This document shows positions 34,996-42,516 of a DNA stretch of 64,000 bases, piece after piece. A model generated the notes under the pieces. It ran no database searches and was not told the DNA's origin. It worked only from the letters and a program-made list of their open reading frames with translations. Each line of letters begins with the position of its first letter. The stretch's first letter is position 1. The position numbers and the translations under genes were made by a program. Origin of the DNA: Chryseobacterium sp. KLBC 52 (GTDB lineage Bacteria > Bacteroidota > Bacteroidia > Flavobacteriales > Weeksellaceae); assembly GCF_003347605.1 (NCBI RefSeq), contig NZ_QDFZ01000006.1, forward strand, positions 124,001 to 188,000, read 5' to 3'.

Positions 34996-35039
34996 TTGCG
35001 AAACCGAAAAGTTGCACATATATTTGCAACCATATGGTT
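34996..35039 (+). promoter_or_regulatory. promoter and operator-like palindromes of the ArsR-SRPBCC operon
   Basis: TTG (34996-34998), 20 bases, then TATATTTG (35019-35026) form a good Bacteroidota promoter. GTTGCA (35011) and TGCAAC (35025) flank the box, and AACCATATGGTT (35028-35039) is a perfect 12-bp palindrome just after it. The latter is a likely binding site of the encoded ArsR-like protein. Confidence 0.65.
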
Positions 35040-35059
35040 TCATTTAAAAATTTTCATCT

Positions 35060-35380
35060 ATGAGAAGAGATATTTTTCAGGCTATTGCAGATCCTACACG
35101 AAGAGCTATTATTGCACTGATCGCAGTACAGGCGATGACACCCAATGCCATAGCAGAGCATTTTGATACGACCAGACAGGCCGTTTCAAAACATCTGAAA
35201 ATTCTAACTGAGTGCGAACTGGTGACCCAAAATCATCAGGGAAGAGAAATTTACTACTTTTTAGAAATTGATAAAATGAAAGAAATAGATCATTGGCTGG
35301 AACAGTTCAGAAAAATCTGGGAAAACCGTTTTGAACAGCTTGATACGTTACTGGCAACCCTGAAAAGCCAGCAGAAATAA
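35060..35380 (+). CDS. ArsR-type winged-helix repressor
   Basis: A 106-residue winged-helix protein: FQAIADPTRRAIIALIAV at the N-terminus, DTTRQAVSKHLKIL as recognition helix and GREIYYFLEI as wing. No metal-binding Cys pair is visible, so it belongs to the non-metal-sensing branch usually linked to SRPBCC genes (SdpR-like), which is exactly the arrangement here. It probably represses its own operon through the AACCATATGGTT palindrome. Confidence 0.9.
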   Translation: MRRDIFQAIADPTRRAIIALIAVQAMTPNAIAEHFDTTRQAVSKHLKILTECELVTQNHQGREIYYFLEIDKMKEIDHWLEQFRKIWENRFEQLDTLLATLKSQQK

Positions 35381-35415
35381 AGTTTAATACAACAACCAAC
35401 TATAAAAATATTAAT

Positions 35416-35919
35416 ATGAAACATCTTCTTCAGTTCGATTTCCTTGCAGATAAGGAAAAGAACACTTTAACCATCAGACGTGAGTTTATGGCCCATCGAC
35501 AATTGGTCTGGGATTGCTACACGAAAAGTGAATTTCTTGATCGTTGGTTTGCTCCCAAACCATTCACTACCAAAACACAATCTATGGAATTCCGTGAAGG
35601 CGGACACTGGCATTATGCAATGGTAGAACCTGGCGGTAAAGAATACTGGAGCTGGGTGGGTTATCACAAGATCAAACCTATTGATTCTTATACTTCCAGC
35701 GATGCATTCTGCAATGAAAAGGGAGAAATCAACACAGATCTTCCCCAGGCAGAATGGATAGTATCTTTCACGGATAAAAATGAAAATACCCTTGTAGAAA
35801 CTATTGTGACCTATCAATCCCTAGCAGATCTGGAAACCATTATCGAAATGGGAATGGAACAGGGAATGATGGCAACACTTGAAAAACTTGACGAATTACT
35901 ATTAACATTAAAACCATAA
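35416..35919 (+). CDS. SRPBCC (AHSA1-like) domain protein
   Basis: A 167-residue protein of the AHSA1/SRPBCC fold: REFMAHRQLVWDCYTKSEFLDRWFAPKPF, quoted in part as RQLVWDCYTKSEFL, EGGHWHYAMVEP, and YKSLADLETIIEMGMEQG-like C-terminus. Binds a hydrophobic ligand or client; identity unknown. Second gene of the ArsR operon. Confidence 0.88.
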   Translation: MKHLLQFDFLADKEKNTLTIRREFMAHRQLVWDCYTKSEFLDRWFAPKPFTTKTQSMEFREGGHWHYAMVEPGGKEYWSWVGYHKIKPIDSYTSSDAFCNEKGEINTDLPQAEWIVSFTDKNENTLVETIVTYQSLADLETIIEMGMEQGMMATLEKLDELLLTLKP

Positions 35920-35922
35920 AAA

Positions 35923-36336
35923 ATGAGCCACAAAATCACAGTTTCTGCCACCATCAATGCAGAGGCAAAAAAAGTATGGAATTATTACACCCATCCTGAA
36001 CACATTACTCAATGGAACTTTGCTGATCCTTCATGGCAATGCCCATCTGCTTCCAATGATATGAAAGTAGGTGGAAAATATGCAGCAAGAATGGAAGCTA
36101 AAGACGGAAGTTTCGGTTTCGACTTTGAAGCCGTTTACAATGAAATAAACGATGGGGAAAACTTTACGTATACTATGCCGGACGGAAGACAGGTACGTGT
36201 TGACTTTAAAGAAAATAATGGCTACACCAATGTTGATGTTGCTTTCGATCCGGAAAGCGAGAACCCAGAAGACATGCAGAGAGGTGGCTGGCAGGCTATC
36301 CTTGATAATTTCAAAAAGTATGCGGAAGCTAATTAA
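35923..36336 (+). CDS. SRPBCC (AHSA1-like) domain protein
   Basis: A 137-residue protein with one AHSA1/SRPBCC domain: NAEAKKVWNYYTHPEHITQW, quoted in part as VWNYYTHPEHITQWNF, GGKYAARMEAKDG, and the C-terminal QRGGWQAILDNFKKY. It begins 3 bases after the previous stop. Together the three genes form a compact repressor plus two ligand-binding proteins module. Confidence 0.88.
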   Translation: MSHKITVSATINAEAKKVWNYYTHPEHITQWNFADPSWQCPSASNDMKVGGKYAARMEAKDGSFGFDFEAVYNEINDGENFTYTMPDGRQVRVDFKENNGYTNVDVAFDPESENPEDMQRGGWQAILDNFKKYAEAN

Positions 36337-36361
36337 AATATTTCAATCGAGAATTGATATA

Positions 36362-36386
36362 AGGCTGGATGTTTTGCATTCAGCTT
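36362..36386 (+). terminator. terminator of the ArsR-SRPBCC operon
   Basis: AGGCTGGATG (36362-36371) pairs with CATTCAGCTT (36377-36386) with two G-U pairs, followed by a T-rich run. Confidence 0.7.
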
Positions 36387-36493
36387 TTATTTTTCAGGGA
36401 CCAGAAACCTCTGAACTCTGATATTGTTGTAAATTTACATTTCAAGAACTGAAATATCTGAGTTTACTACCAGAAAGAACAGCAATCTTTGAC

Positions 36494-36522
36494 CCTTGTC
36501 AAGGTTTAAAACCTTGACAAGG
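36494..36522. repeat. 29-bp near-perfect palindrome
   Basis: CCTTGTCAAGGTTT, one A, then the exact complement AAACCTTGACAAGG. It lies in the 218-base gap between the SRPBCC operon and the methyltransferase gene. Confidence 0.85.
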
Positions 36523-36554
36523 ATAGATCATTAAGAACCACAATTTTTGAAGCT

Positions 36555-37286
36555 ATGAAAGAAAATAAATACGATAATCCTTCATTTTTTGACCAGTACG
36601 AAAAAATGCTCCGTTCTCAGATCGGATTGGAAGGTGCCGGAGAATGGCATACTTTGAAAAATATGCTGCCGGACTTTCAAGGAAAAAATATTCTGGATCT
36701 TGGATGTGGCTTTGGATGGCATTGTCGTTTTGCCATGGAAAACGGAGCAAAATCAGTGATCGGAATTGATCTTTCAGAAAGAATGCTGGCAAAAGCTATG
36801 GAAATCAATAATCTCCCTGGAATTCAATATGAAAGAAAAGCGCTGGAAGAAGTGGATTATCCTGCTGAAAAATTTGACATCATACTAAGCTCTCTCACCT
36901 TACATTATGTAGAATCATTTGATAGTATTGCTCAAAATATTTATAAATGGCTTACGCCCGGCGGATCTTTTGTATTTTCAGTAGAACATCCTGTTTTCAC
37001 TGCAGAAGGTGGTCAGGACTGGGTATATGATAAAAATGGTGAAAAAATCTGCTGGCCGGTAGACCGTTATTTTGTGGAAGGAAAAAGGAATACAACTTTT
37101 CTGGGAGAGCATGTCATCAAATATCACCGTACTTTAACTTCTTATTTAAATATATTATTAAAAGCAGGGTTTAAAATCAAAGAAGTTGTTGAACCTCAAC
37201 CAGGCGAAGAGATGTTGAAAGAAATTCCGGAGATGAAAGAGGAACTCCGCAGACCAATGATGTTACTCATTTCAGCTGAAAAATAA
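36555..37286 (+). CDS. class I SAM-dependent methyltransferase
   Basis: A 243-residue methyltransferase. Motif I is ILDLGCGFGWHC (about residues 45-56), followed by VIGIDLSERMLAKA; motif IV is DIILSSLTLHYVE. It resembles small-molecule methyltransferases; the substrate is unknown. Monocistronic, downstream of a 29-bp palindrome. Confidence 0.87.
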   Translation: MKENKYDNPSFFDQYEKMLRSQIGLEGAGEWHTLKNMLPDFQGKNILDLGCGFGWHCRFAMENGAKSVIGIDLSERMLAKAMEINNLPGIQYERKALEEVDYPAEKFDIILSSLTLHYVESFDSIAQNIYKWLTPGGSFVFSVEHPVFTAEGGQDWVYDKNGEKICWPVDRYFVEGKRNTTFLGEHVIKYHRTLTSYLNILLKAGFKIKEVVEPQPGEEMLKEIPEMKEELRRPMMLLISAEK

Positions 37287-37353
37287 TTTTCAACCAGAAA
37301 TTTGAATTTATTTCTCTTACAATCTGATGATCTATCAACATTAAAATCCAGTA

Positions 37354-38760
37354 TCATTTTCTGTTTCTCAGTTCCGGAAGAACATGATCCGGAACTTTAA
37401 GAATACAGATCATTACCAAAATCAGACAGAGAATATTAACCAACAAAGCTACAGAGAAAGCATTGTGATAATGTTGTGCATCAGGATTTTCTCCAAGAAA
37501 ATAATAGAAAACACTTCCTACAGCAACAATTCCGATAATGGCAGCAATCTGCTGAAAGGTATTATAAACACCTGAGGCATTGCCAATCAGCTTTTCAGAC
37601 ATTCCGGACAGGGCTATATTGGCCAGGGAAGGGATGATAGATCCTATTCCCAAGCCATGTAAAAACAACAGCAGACAAAAAACCGGAAAACCTATCTGTG
37701 TCCTGAACAAAAACAATTGGAGCATAAGGATAAGAATAATAAAGCCAAGTCCTGCCATCAGGGCTTTTTTTCCATATCTTAAAATCAGTTTTACAGAAAC
37801 GAACGATGCCAGGATAAAACCTAACCCTTGAAAAACAATAATCTCCCCTGCTTCCATCGGGCTGATCTTTAATCCATTCTGAAAGAAAAGGGACAGAATA
37901 TAAAAATAAGAATCCAGCATAATAAAAAAGAAAGAAACCGCTATAATTCCGACATTGAAATTTTTATAACGGAACAATTCAAAATCAATCAGATAAGCTT
38001 GTTTCTTCTGGATTCTTTTCTTTTGATTTTTAATAAAAGTGAATACAATTCCACCAGAAATAATCATTAATGAAACATTTTTAAAGTCAAGACCTTCGTG
38101 TTCAGAGAGGGTTAAAGCATAAGTAGCACAGAACAATCCTGCAGAAAGAATTAAAACTCCACTCCAATCAAAAGATTGTTTCACATCCATTTTGGATTCG
38201 TCTAATAGTCTTAAGCTAAGGAAAATGGCTGGTAAGCATATGGGAATATTCATCAGAAAAATGAGTCTCCACGGTTCTTCTATTATCGTCAGAGATGAAA
38301 AATAACCTCCGAGAAACTGACCCAAAACAGTTCCTGTTCCAATGGTAATTCCGTACCAACCCATCGCCTTAGTCCGTTCCTGATGATCAGGAAACAGAAT
38401 TTGTATCATCGAAAGTACCTGAGGAGCCATTATCGCAGCACTTATTCCCTGTACAAATCTTGCGATAACCAACTGATAAGCTCCTGCAGAAAATCCACAC
38501 GCAACAGAACTTATCATAAAAGCTGATAACCCAATCACGTACATCTTTTTTCTTCCGTACAAATCACCCAATCGTCCTCCTGTAATGAGCAAAGAAGCAA
38601 AACCGATAAGATAGGCAGCAATCATAAACTGCATTTCTCCATGTGAGGCATGAAGATCACGCTGTATGGAAGGTATGGACACATTGATGATAAAAATATC
38701 CATAATCGTCAACAACTGACCAAACAATATCACTAATAATTTCAAATACTTATACTTCAT
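37354..38760 (-). CDS. MFS drug-efflux-type transporter (DHA2-like)
   Basis: A 468-residue major facilitator with about 13-14 membrane helices. The loop 2-3 motif is GGRLGDLYGRKKMYVIG, the N-terminus IMDIFIINVSIPSIQRDL is typical of DHA2 (EmrB/QacA) drug:H+ antiporters, and GTVLGQFLGGYFSS resembles motif C. It lies 39 bases downstream of a TetR gene on the same strand, with an ATAGA-N4-TCTAT site in the gap that recurs at the TetR promoter. Substrate unknown. Confidence 0.9.
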   Translation of the reverse strand: MKYKYLKLLVILFGQLLTIMDIFIINVSIPSIQRDLHASHGEMQFMIAAYLIGFASLLITGGRLGDLYGRKKMYVIGLSAFMISSVACGFSAGAYQLVIARFVQGISAAIMAPQVLSMIQILFPDHQERTKAMGWYGITIGTGTVLGQFLGGYFSSLTIIEEPWRLIFLMNIPICLPAIFLSLRLLDESKMDVKQSFDWSGVLILSAGLFCATYALTLSEHEGLDFKNVSLMIISGGIVFTFIKNQKKRIQKKQAYLIDFELFRYKNFNVGIIAVSFFFIMLDSYFYILSLFFQNGLKISPMEAGEIIVFQGLGFILASFVSVKLILRYGKKALMAGLGFIILILMLQLFLFRTQIGFPVFCLLLFLHGLGIGSIIPSLANIALSGMSEKLIGNASGVYNTFQQIAAIIGIVAVGSVFYYFLGENPDAQHYHNAFSVALLVNILCLILVMICILKVPDHVLPELRNRK

Positions 38761-38766
38761 TTTTAT

Positions 38767-38780
38767 ATAGATATATCTAT
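38767..38780. promoter_or_regulatory. operator-like palindrome ATAGATATATCTAT before the MFS gene
   Basis: Perfect 14-bp palindrome of the form ATAGA-TATA-TCTAT, seven bases before the MFS ATG. The same half-sites with a different spacer occur at 39395-39408. Confidence 0.6.
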
Positions 38781-38799
38781 TTTTTAAATACTAAAAAAA

Positions 38800-39363
38800 T
38801 TAGGGTAATAAACCCTGTACCATTTTTTTCACCTGATCAAAAGAATCATTTTGTCTGTTGATGGTAGAGGTAACAACTGCTCCTTCTATTAAAAGGAAAA
38901 TATTTTCTGCTATTAAATCAGGATCGGCTATTTGACCTTTTGCAGCACATTCATTGACAAGAGTCTTGATTAAATCTTTTTGCTTTTCTTTATGCTGTTT
39001 GGCAAAACCGGAAACGGAAGGATTGCCCTCTCCTGTTTCGGAAACAATTTTAATGAAATGACATCCTGCAAACTTTGAAGTCTGCTGCAGCTTTTTTCTG
39101 TAATCAATAAGCGCCAGAATCTTTTCTTTCGGGTCAGAAATCTTAGTGATACTTTTTTCAAAACCTTCAAACCACTCAATTTCTTCTTTGACAAGATAAG
39201 CCTGAAGAAGATCATTTTTAGATGAAAAATGATTGTACAAAGAGCCAATCGCAATGTCAGCCTCAGCAATAATCTGATTGATTCCCGTTGAATTGTAGCC
39301 TTGTTTATAAAACAAATCCGAAGCAACCCTGATAATTCTTTCGCGTACTTTTTCCTTTTTCAT
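38800..39363 (-). CDS. TetR/AcrR-family transcriptional regulator
   Basis: A 187-residue TetR-family repressor: N-terminal helix-turn-helix (residues about 7-50, RIIRVASDLFYKQGYNSTGINQIIAEADIAIGSLYNHFSSK, quoted here in part as NQIIAEADIAIGSLYNHFSS) and a C-terminal ligand domain with the CHFIKIVSETG segment. It probably controls itself and the MFS gene downstream. Ligand unknown. Confidence 0.9.
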   Translation of the reverse strand: MKKEKVRERIIRVASDLFYKQGYNSTGINQIIAEADIAIGSLYNHFSSKNDLLQAYLVKEEIEWFEGFEKSITKISDPKEKILALIDYRKKLQQTSKFAGCHFIKIVSETGEGNPSVSGFAKQHKEKQKDLIKTLVNECAAKGQIADPDLIAENIFLLIEGAVVTSTINRQNDSFDQVKKMVQGLLP

Positions 39364-39377
39364 CGTGAAAATTTTTA

Positions 39378-39408
39378 CAAATGTAGATAAAAAAATAGAG
39401 AAGTCTAT
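39378..39408 (-). promoter_or_regulatory. promoter and operator of the TetR gene
   Basis: On the minus strand TACATTTG (39378-39385) is the -7 box. ATAGA-GAAG-TCTAT (39395-39408) lies directly upstream, between the -7 and -33 positions, where a bound repressor would block polymerase. Confidence 0.65.
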
Positions 39409-39480
39409 CTATTTTTAAAATTAAGAGAAATACTTTATTTTAGATTCAGGAAATCATTCTCTCGTTTAAACTCTGAAATC

Positions 39481-39948
39481 ATGAAACTGTTATCCTGTTT
39501 TTTGACCTTTTTATTGCTAATAGGCGTATCTTGCAGTCAGTCCCGGAAAACCAATCCTGTGAAAAATATGAAATCTACCAATCCTGTTGTCTACTTTGAA
39601 ATTCCCGTGAATGACCTTGAACGTGCCGAAAAGTTTTATTCTGCAGTTTTCAACTTTAGTTTTGATAAAGAGATTATAGACAGCTATGAAATGGCTTTAT
39701 TTCCTTTTGAAGAAAAAAACAGTGGTATTACGGGAGCTTTGGCTAAAGGAGATGTCTACAAGCCTTCTAAAAACGGAGTTATCATTTATTTTAAAACAGA
39801 AAATATTGACAGAACATTGGAAAAAGCCGTTCACCATGGAGGTTCTGTTCTCTATCCTAAAAGAATAGATGAAAAATATGGATTTGCTGTAGCAGAATTT
39901 GAAGACTCAGAAGGAAACAGAATTGCCCTTCATGAAACCGTAAAATAG
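39481..39948 (+). CDS. VOC-family protein with lipoprotein signal
   Basis: A 155-residue protein. Residues 1-20 are a lipoprotein-type signal (lipobox IGVSCS, acylated Cys near 18), followed by one glyoxalase/VOC domain (about residues 32-152): NPVVYFEIPVNDLERAEKFYSAVF, quoted as FEIPVNDLERAEKFY, and ILYPKRIDEKYGFAV-like C-terminal half with HE near the end. VOC domains bind metals or small molecules; an exported one is less usual. An alternative start at MKSTNP (39568) would give a cytosolic form; the ATG at 39481 follows better gene spacing. Confidence 0.8.
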   Translation: MKLLSCFLTFLLLIGVSCSQSRKTNPVKNMKSTNPVVYFEIPVNDLERAEKFYSAVFNFSFDKEIIDSYEMALFPFEEKNSGITGALAKGDVYKPSKNGVIIYFKTENIDRTLEKAVHHGGSVLYPKRIDEKYGFAVAEFEDSEGNRIALHETVK

Positions 39949-40042
39949 TCATACCATTCATTGCATATTATTTTTTTTAACAGAATTACTGCATATTTTG
40001 TATATTTAAACAACCATTTGAAATCTAATTGGGTAAAGAACT

Positions 40043-40666
40043 ATGGCGGAAGAACTTTATTTCATCAAGACCAATCCCACTGTTGCCAAAATTAATTTGT
40101 ACAATAAGCTGAGCCGTGAAGAAGAAAATATTCTGAAATTTCTTCAGCCTGAAGCAAAAAATACCCTTGAAACGATTAAAGAAAAAATCAAGGATTCTGT
40201 AGAAGAGCTCACTCAGGAAGAACTTCTGCTTATTTTTCAATGGTTTCATAAAGCCTATTCTTCAGATCATGAGGAAACCAAGACACAGCTTTTCATCAAT
40301 GGTATTGATCTTTTTTATGAAATTCCGACAAATGTTCATGCCGAGCATTTTCTTCAGATTCTTTCAGATTATGAAAAACTGCTGAAACAGGACATGAATT
40401 ATATTGTGGATTCTAAAAATTTCAATCAGTTTCTGATCTACGGAATTTTTCTGACAGAAATGATCAACAGAAAACAGCATCCTGATAATATCCTTTGTGA
40501 ATATCTGAAACCGGATAATCAGTCTTTATACCTTCTGGCAGAAGACCAATGTGGGGTGAAAGATTTTGATCCCAACATCATTCCTGATCTTCAGCACTAT
40601 TTTAATGATCTCTATGATCTGACCAAGTTTTATAAAGGTTCTATCATCAAGCTTGAACAGGAATAA
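40043..40666 (+). CDS. hypothetical protein
   Basis: A 207-residue, mostly helical, acidic protein without signal peptide. It contains KLSREEENILKFLQPEAK and a C-terminal CGVKDFDPNIIPDLQHYFNDLYDL. I recognise no domain. Standing alone with a candidate hairpin terminator at 40789, it looks like a normal chromosomal gene. Confidence 0.65.
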   Translation: MAEELYFIKTNPTVAKINLYNKLSREEENILKFLQPEAKNTLETIKEKIKDSVEELTQEELLLIFQWFHKAYSSDHEETKTQLFINGIDLFYEIPTNVHAEHFLQILSDYEKLLKQDMNYIVDSKNFNQFLIYGIFLTEMINRKQHPDNILCEYLKPDNQSLYLLAEDQCGVKDFDPNIIPDLQHYFNDLYDLTKFYKGSIIKLEQE

Positions 40667-40788
40667 AAAAATGTACGTTCCATGTAACATCTTGCATTCA
40701 ATAATTGTCTTTTATACATAACCGAAAGAAAACAGCTGCTCAAAATGCAGTAAAAATAATTATTGAACCAGGATAAAAACTATAACAC

Positions 40789-40826
40789 AGCCGGCAGTCT
40801 CCTTTTACGATGTGAAACTGCTGGCT
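40789..40826 (+). terminator. hairpin at convergent gene ends
   Basis: AGCCGGCAGT (40789-40798) pairs with ACTGCTGGCT (40817-40826) with one G-U, followed by TTTTT on the plus strand. It overlaps the 3' end of the minus-strand gene ending at 40805. Confidence 0.65.
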
Positions 40827-41179
40827 TTTTTATGTATCTGCTTTACTGCAAAAAGATAATACCCCACTCCTCCTGCAACATAAGCCAGCACATCAAAAAA
40901 ATCTCCGGTAAAATGAGTTGATAGTTTTGGGCAGAGCACTTCAAATAAAAAAGAGAGATACAGCACTGAGGTCAATACAAACTTCAAATCAGGTTTCCAT
41001 TGATAGCCGAGAATCCCATTCATGATATATTCTATCAGATAACCATACATGGGAATTGTAATACAATCTGTAAAATGGTCATTGATAACGGGAATAATAA
41101 TTCCGTTTCTTCTCAGCAGAATAATAAGTGCCCATGCTGCAAGTCCCAGCAGGAACCAAAAGGAAATTCTTTTTTTCAT
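40805..41179 (-). CDS. small integral membrane protein, VanZ-like by eye
   Basis: A 124-residue protein with four hydrophobic segments (about 6-24, 40-58, 64-82, 92-115). The final FDVLAYVAGGVGYYLF resembles the last helix of VanZ-like proteins (D-x-LAN-x-xG pattern), but the match is weak. The ATG at 41179 overlaps the stop of the small upstream ORF (ATGTGATG), so I prefer it to the GTG at 41182. Operon with that ORF; function unknown. Confidence 0.7.
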   Translation of the reverse strand: MKKRISFWFLLGLAAWALIILLRRNGIIIPVINDHFTDCITIPMYGYLIEYIMNGILGYQWKPDLKFVLTSVLYLSFLFEVLCPKLSTHFTGDFFDVLAYVAGGVGYYLFAVKQIHKKASSFTS

Positions 41180-41319
41180 CACATATGCAAAACAGCCATT
41201 ATTACTCCGAGAATGACCTGCAGTATTTTTGATATAACTTCCTGATGATCTGTTTTACTTTCTTTGTCAGTACTCTCCGCCAACTCGTAATTGAATTTCT
41301 GTTTACCTTCCATTGTCAT
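41179..41319 (-). CDS. 46-residue small membrane protein
   Basis: A small ORF: charged N-terminal half (MTMEGKQKFNYELAESTDKE) and one C-terminal membrane helix (SKILQVILGVIMAVLHM). A TATCTTTG box (41334-41341) ends 14 bases before the ATG, and the stop overlaps the next start, as in coupled genes. An alternative start is at 41313. Function unknown; likely a small inner-membrane protein co-regulated with its neighbour. Confidence 0.7.
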   Translation of the reverse strand: MTMEGKQKFNYELAESTDKESKTDHQEVISKILQVILGVIMAVLHM

Positions 41320-41333
41320 AAGATTTGATACTG

Positions 41334-41341
41334 CAAAGATA
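41334..41341 (-). promoter_or_regulatory. -7 box TATCTTTG of the small membrane operon
   Basis: TATCTTTG on the minus strand, with a 24-bp palindrome starting 2 bases upstream of it (41344-41367). Confidence 0.7.
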
Positions 41342-41343
41342 TT

Positions 41344-41367
41344 AAATTAGAACAATTGTTCTAATTT
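41344..41367. promoter_or_regulatory. 24-bp perfect palindrome, probable TetR operator
   Basis: AAATTAGAACAA followed by its exact complement. It sits directly upstream of the minus-strand -7 box and 33 bases before the plus-strand -7 box of the TetR gene at 41413, so one protein could control both directions. Confidence 0.75.
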
Positions 41368-41400
41368 TAAAAATATGATTTATATCCCCATTGATATTCT

Positions 41401-41408
41401 TATCTTTG
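41401..41408 (+). promoter_or_regulatory. -7 box TATCTTTG four bases before the TetR start
   Basis: TATCTTTG followed by GGTT and the ATG at 41413. Suggests a leaderless mRNA. Confidence 0.65.
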
Positions 41409-41412
41409 GGTT

Positions 41413-42033
41413 ATGAAGACCAAGGATAAAATTCTGTCTAAAGCACTGGAATTATTTAATGATAAAGGGTACAACAATATTACCACAAGGCATATTGCGG
41501 CCGAACTTCACATCAGTGCGGGAAACCTGCACTATCATTTCAAGCACTCTGAAGACATTATTACAATCCTTTTCTCAGAGCTTACCCTGGAAATGGATGA
41601 ACTGCTGAACCAGATGAAAAAAAAGGAAAATAAAAGCCTGGACGACCTTTATCAGTTTACCTATTCTACCTGTGAAATTTTTTATTCTTACCGTTTTATA
41701 TTTATTAATTTTATAGATATTCTGAACCGGAATCCGGACATCAAAGCCAATTATGAAGGGATTAATTTCAGCAGAAAAGAGGAATTTCAAATGATCTTTT
41801 CAGATCTTCAGAAGAACAATATATTTGTGAAAGATGTACCTCATTTTATTATAGATGGTCTTGTTGAGCAGATTTTCATCATTGCCGACAACTGGCTTAC
41901 CCATAACAGGCTTATTTTGAAACTCAGTCCGAAAGAAGCCATTCAGCATTATACCCTTCTGCAGATGAATCTTTTCTACCCACTTCTCAATAAAGAACAG
42001 CAAAAACTTTATGAACAGCAATACATCAGATAA
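41413..42033 (+). CDS. TetR/AcrR-family transcriptional regulator
   Basis: A 206-residue TetR-family regulator: LSKALELFNDKGYNNITTRH and ISAGNLHYHFKHSEDI form the N-terminal DNA-binding domain (residues 5-50). The C-terminal domain (about 60-200) is aromatic-rich and helical. It is divergent from a two-gene small-membrane operon with a 24-bp palindrome between. It overlaps the next GNAT gene by 23 bases. Confidence 0.9.
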   Translation: MKTKDKILSKALELFNDKGYNNITTRHIAAELHISAGNLHYHFKHSEDIITILFSELTLEMDELLNQMKKKENKSLDDLYQFTYSTCEIFYSYRFIFINFIDILNRNPDIKANYEGINFSRKEEFQMIFSDLQKNNIFVKDVPHFIIDGLVEQIFIIADNWLTHNRLILKLSPKEAIQHYTLLQMNLFYPLLNKEQQKLYEQQYIR

Positions 42034-42505
42034 TCATATCATCCTCAGAAAAGGAATTTACGATGATCTTCCGGAAATGCTGCAGCTGTTTACGGCAACA
42101 ATAGATGAAGTGTGCAAAAAAGATTATGATCTACAACAGCTCGAAGCCTGGAAATCCGGTGCCGAAAATAGGGAAAGATGGGTGAAAGTCATTAAAGAGC
42201 AATATGTTTTGGTTGCTGTCAAAGAGAATAAGATCGCAGGTTTCTGTACGCTCGATCAGGGAAAGTATATTGATCTGCTTTTCGTACACAAGGATTTTCA
42301 GCATAGAGGAATTGCAACCTTGCTTTACCAACAGATTGAGAAAAAAGCTTTGCTGAATAATGAGAAAGAACTTACCGCTGATGTCAGTAAAACGGCCAGA
42401 TCCTTTTTTGAAAAAACAGGTTTTCAGGTGATTCAGGAACAAACAGTCTATGTAAAAGGAGTTGCTTTGATTAATTATAAAATGGCAAAACACCTCATCT
42501 CTTAA
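42011..42505 (+). CDS. GNAT-family N-acetyltransferase
   Basis: A 164-residue GCN5-related acetyltransferase. The acetyl-CoA loop is DFQHRGIATLLYQQIEKKAL (Q/RxxGxA pattern, about residues 96-115), preceded by FCTLDQGKYIDLLFVHK. It resembles YafP-type acetyltransferases. Translationally coupled to the TetR gene through a 23-base overlap, which suggests joint regulation. Substrate unknown. Confidence 0.88.
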   Translation: MNSNTSDNHIILRKGIYDDLPEMLQLFTATIDEVCKKDYDLQQLEAWKSGAENRERWVKVIKEQYVLVAVKENKIAGFCTLDQGKYIDLLFVHKDFQHRGIATLLYQQIEKKALLNNEKELTADVSKTARSFFEKTGFQVIQEQTVYVKGVALINYKMAKHLIS

Positions 42506-42516
42506 CTTTCAGACCT

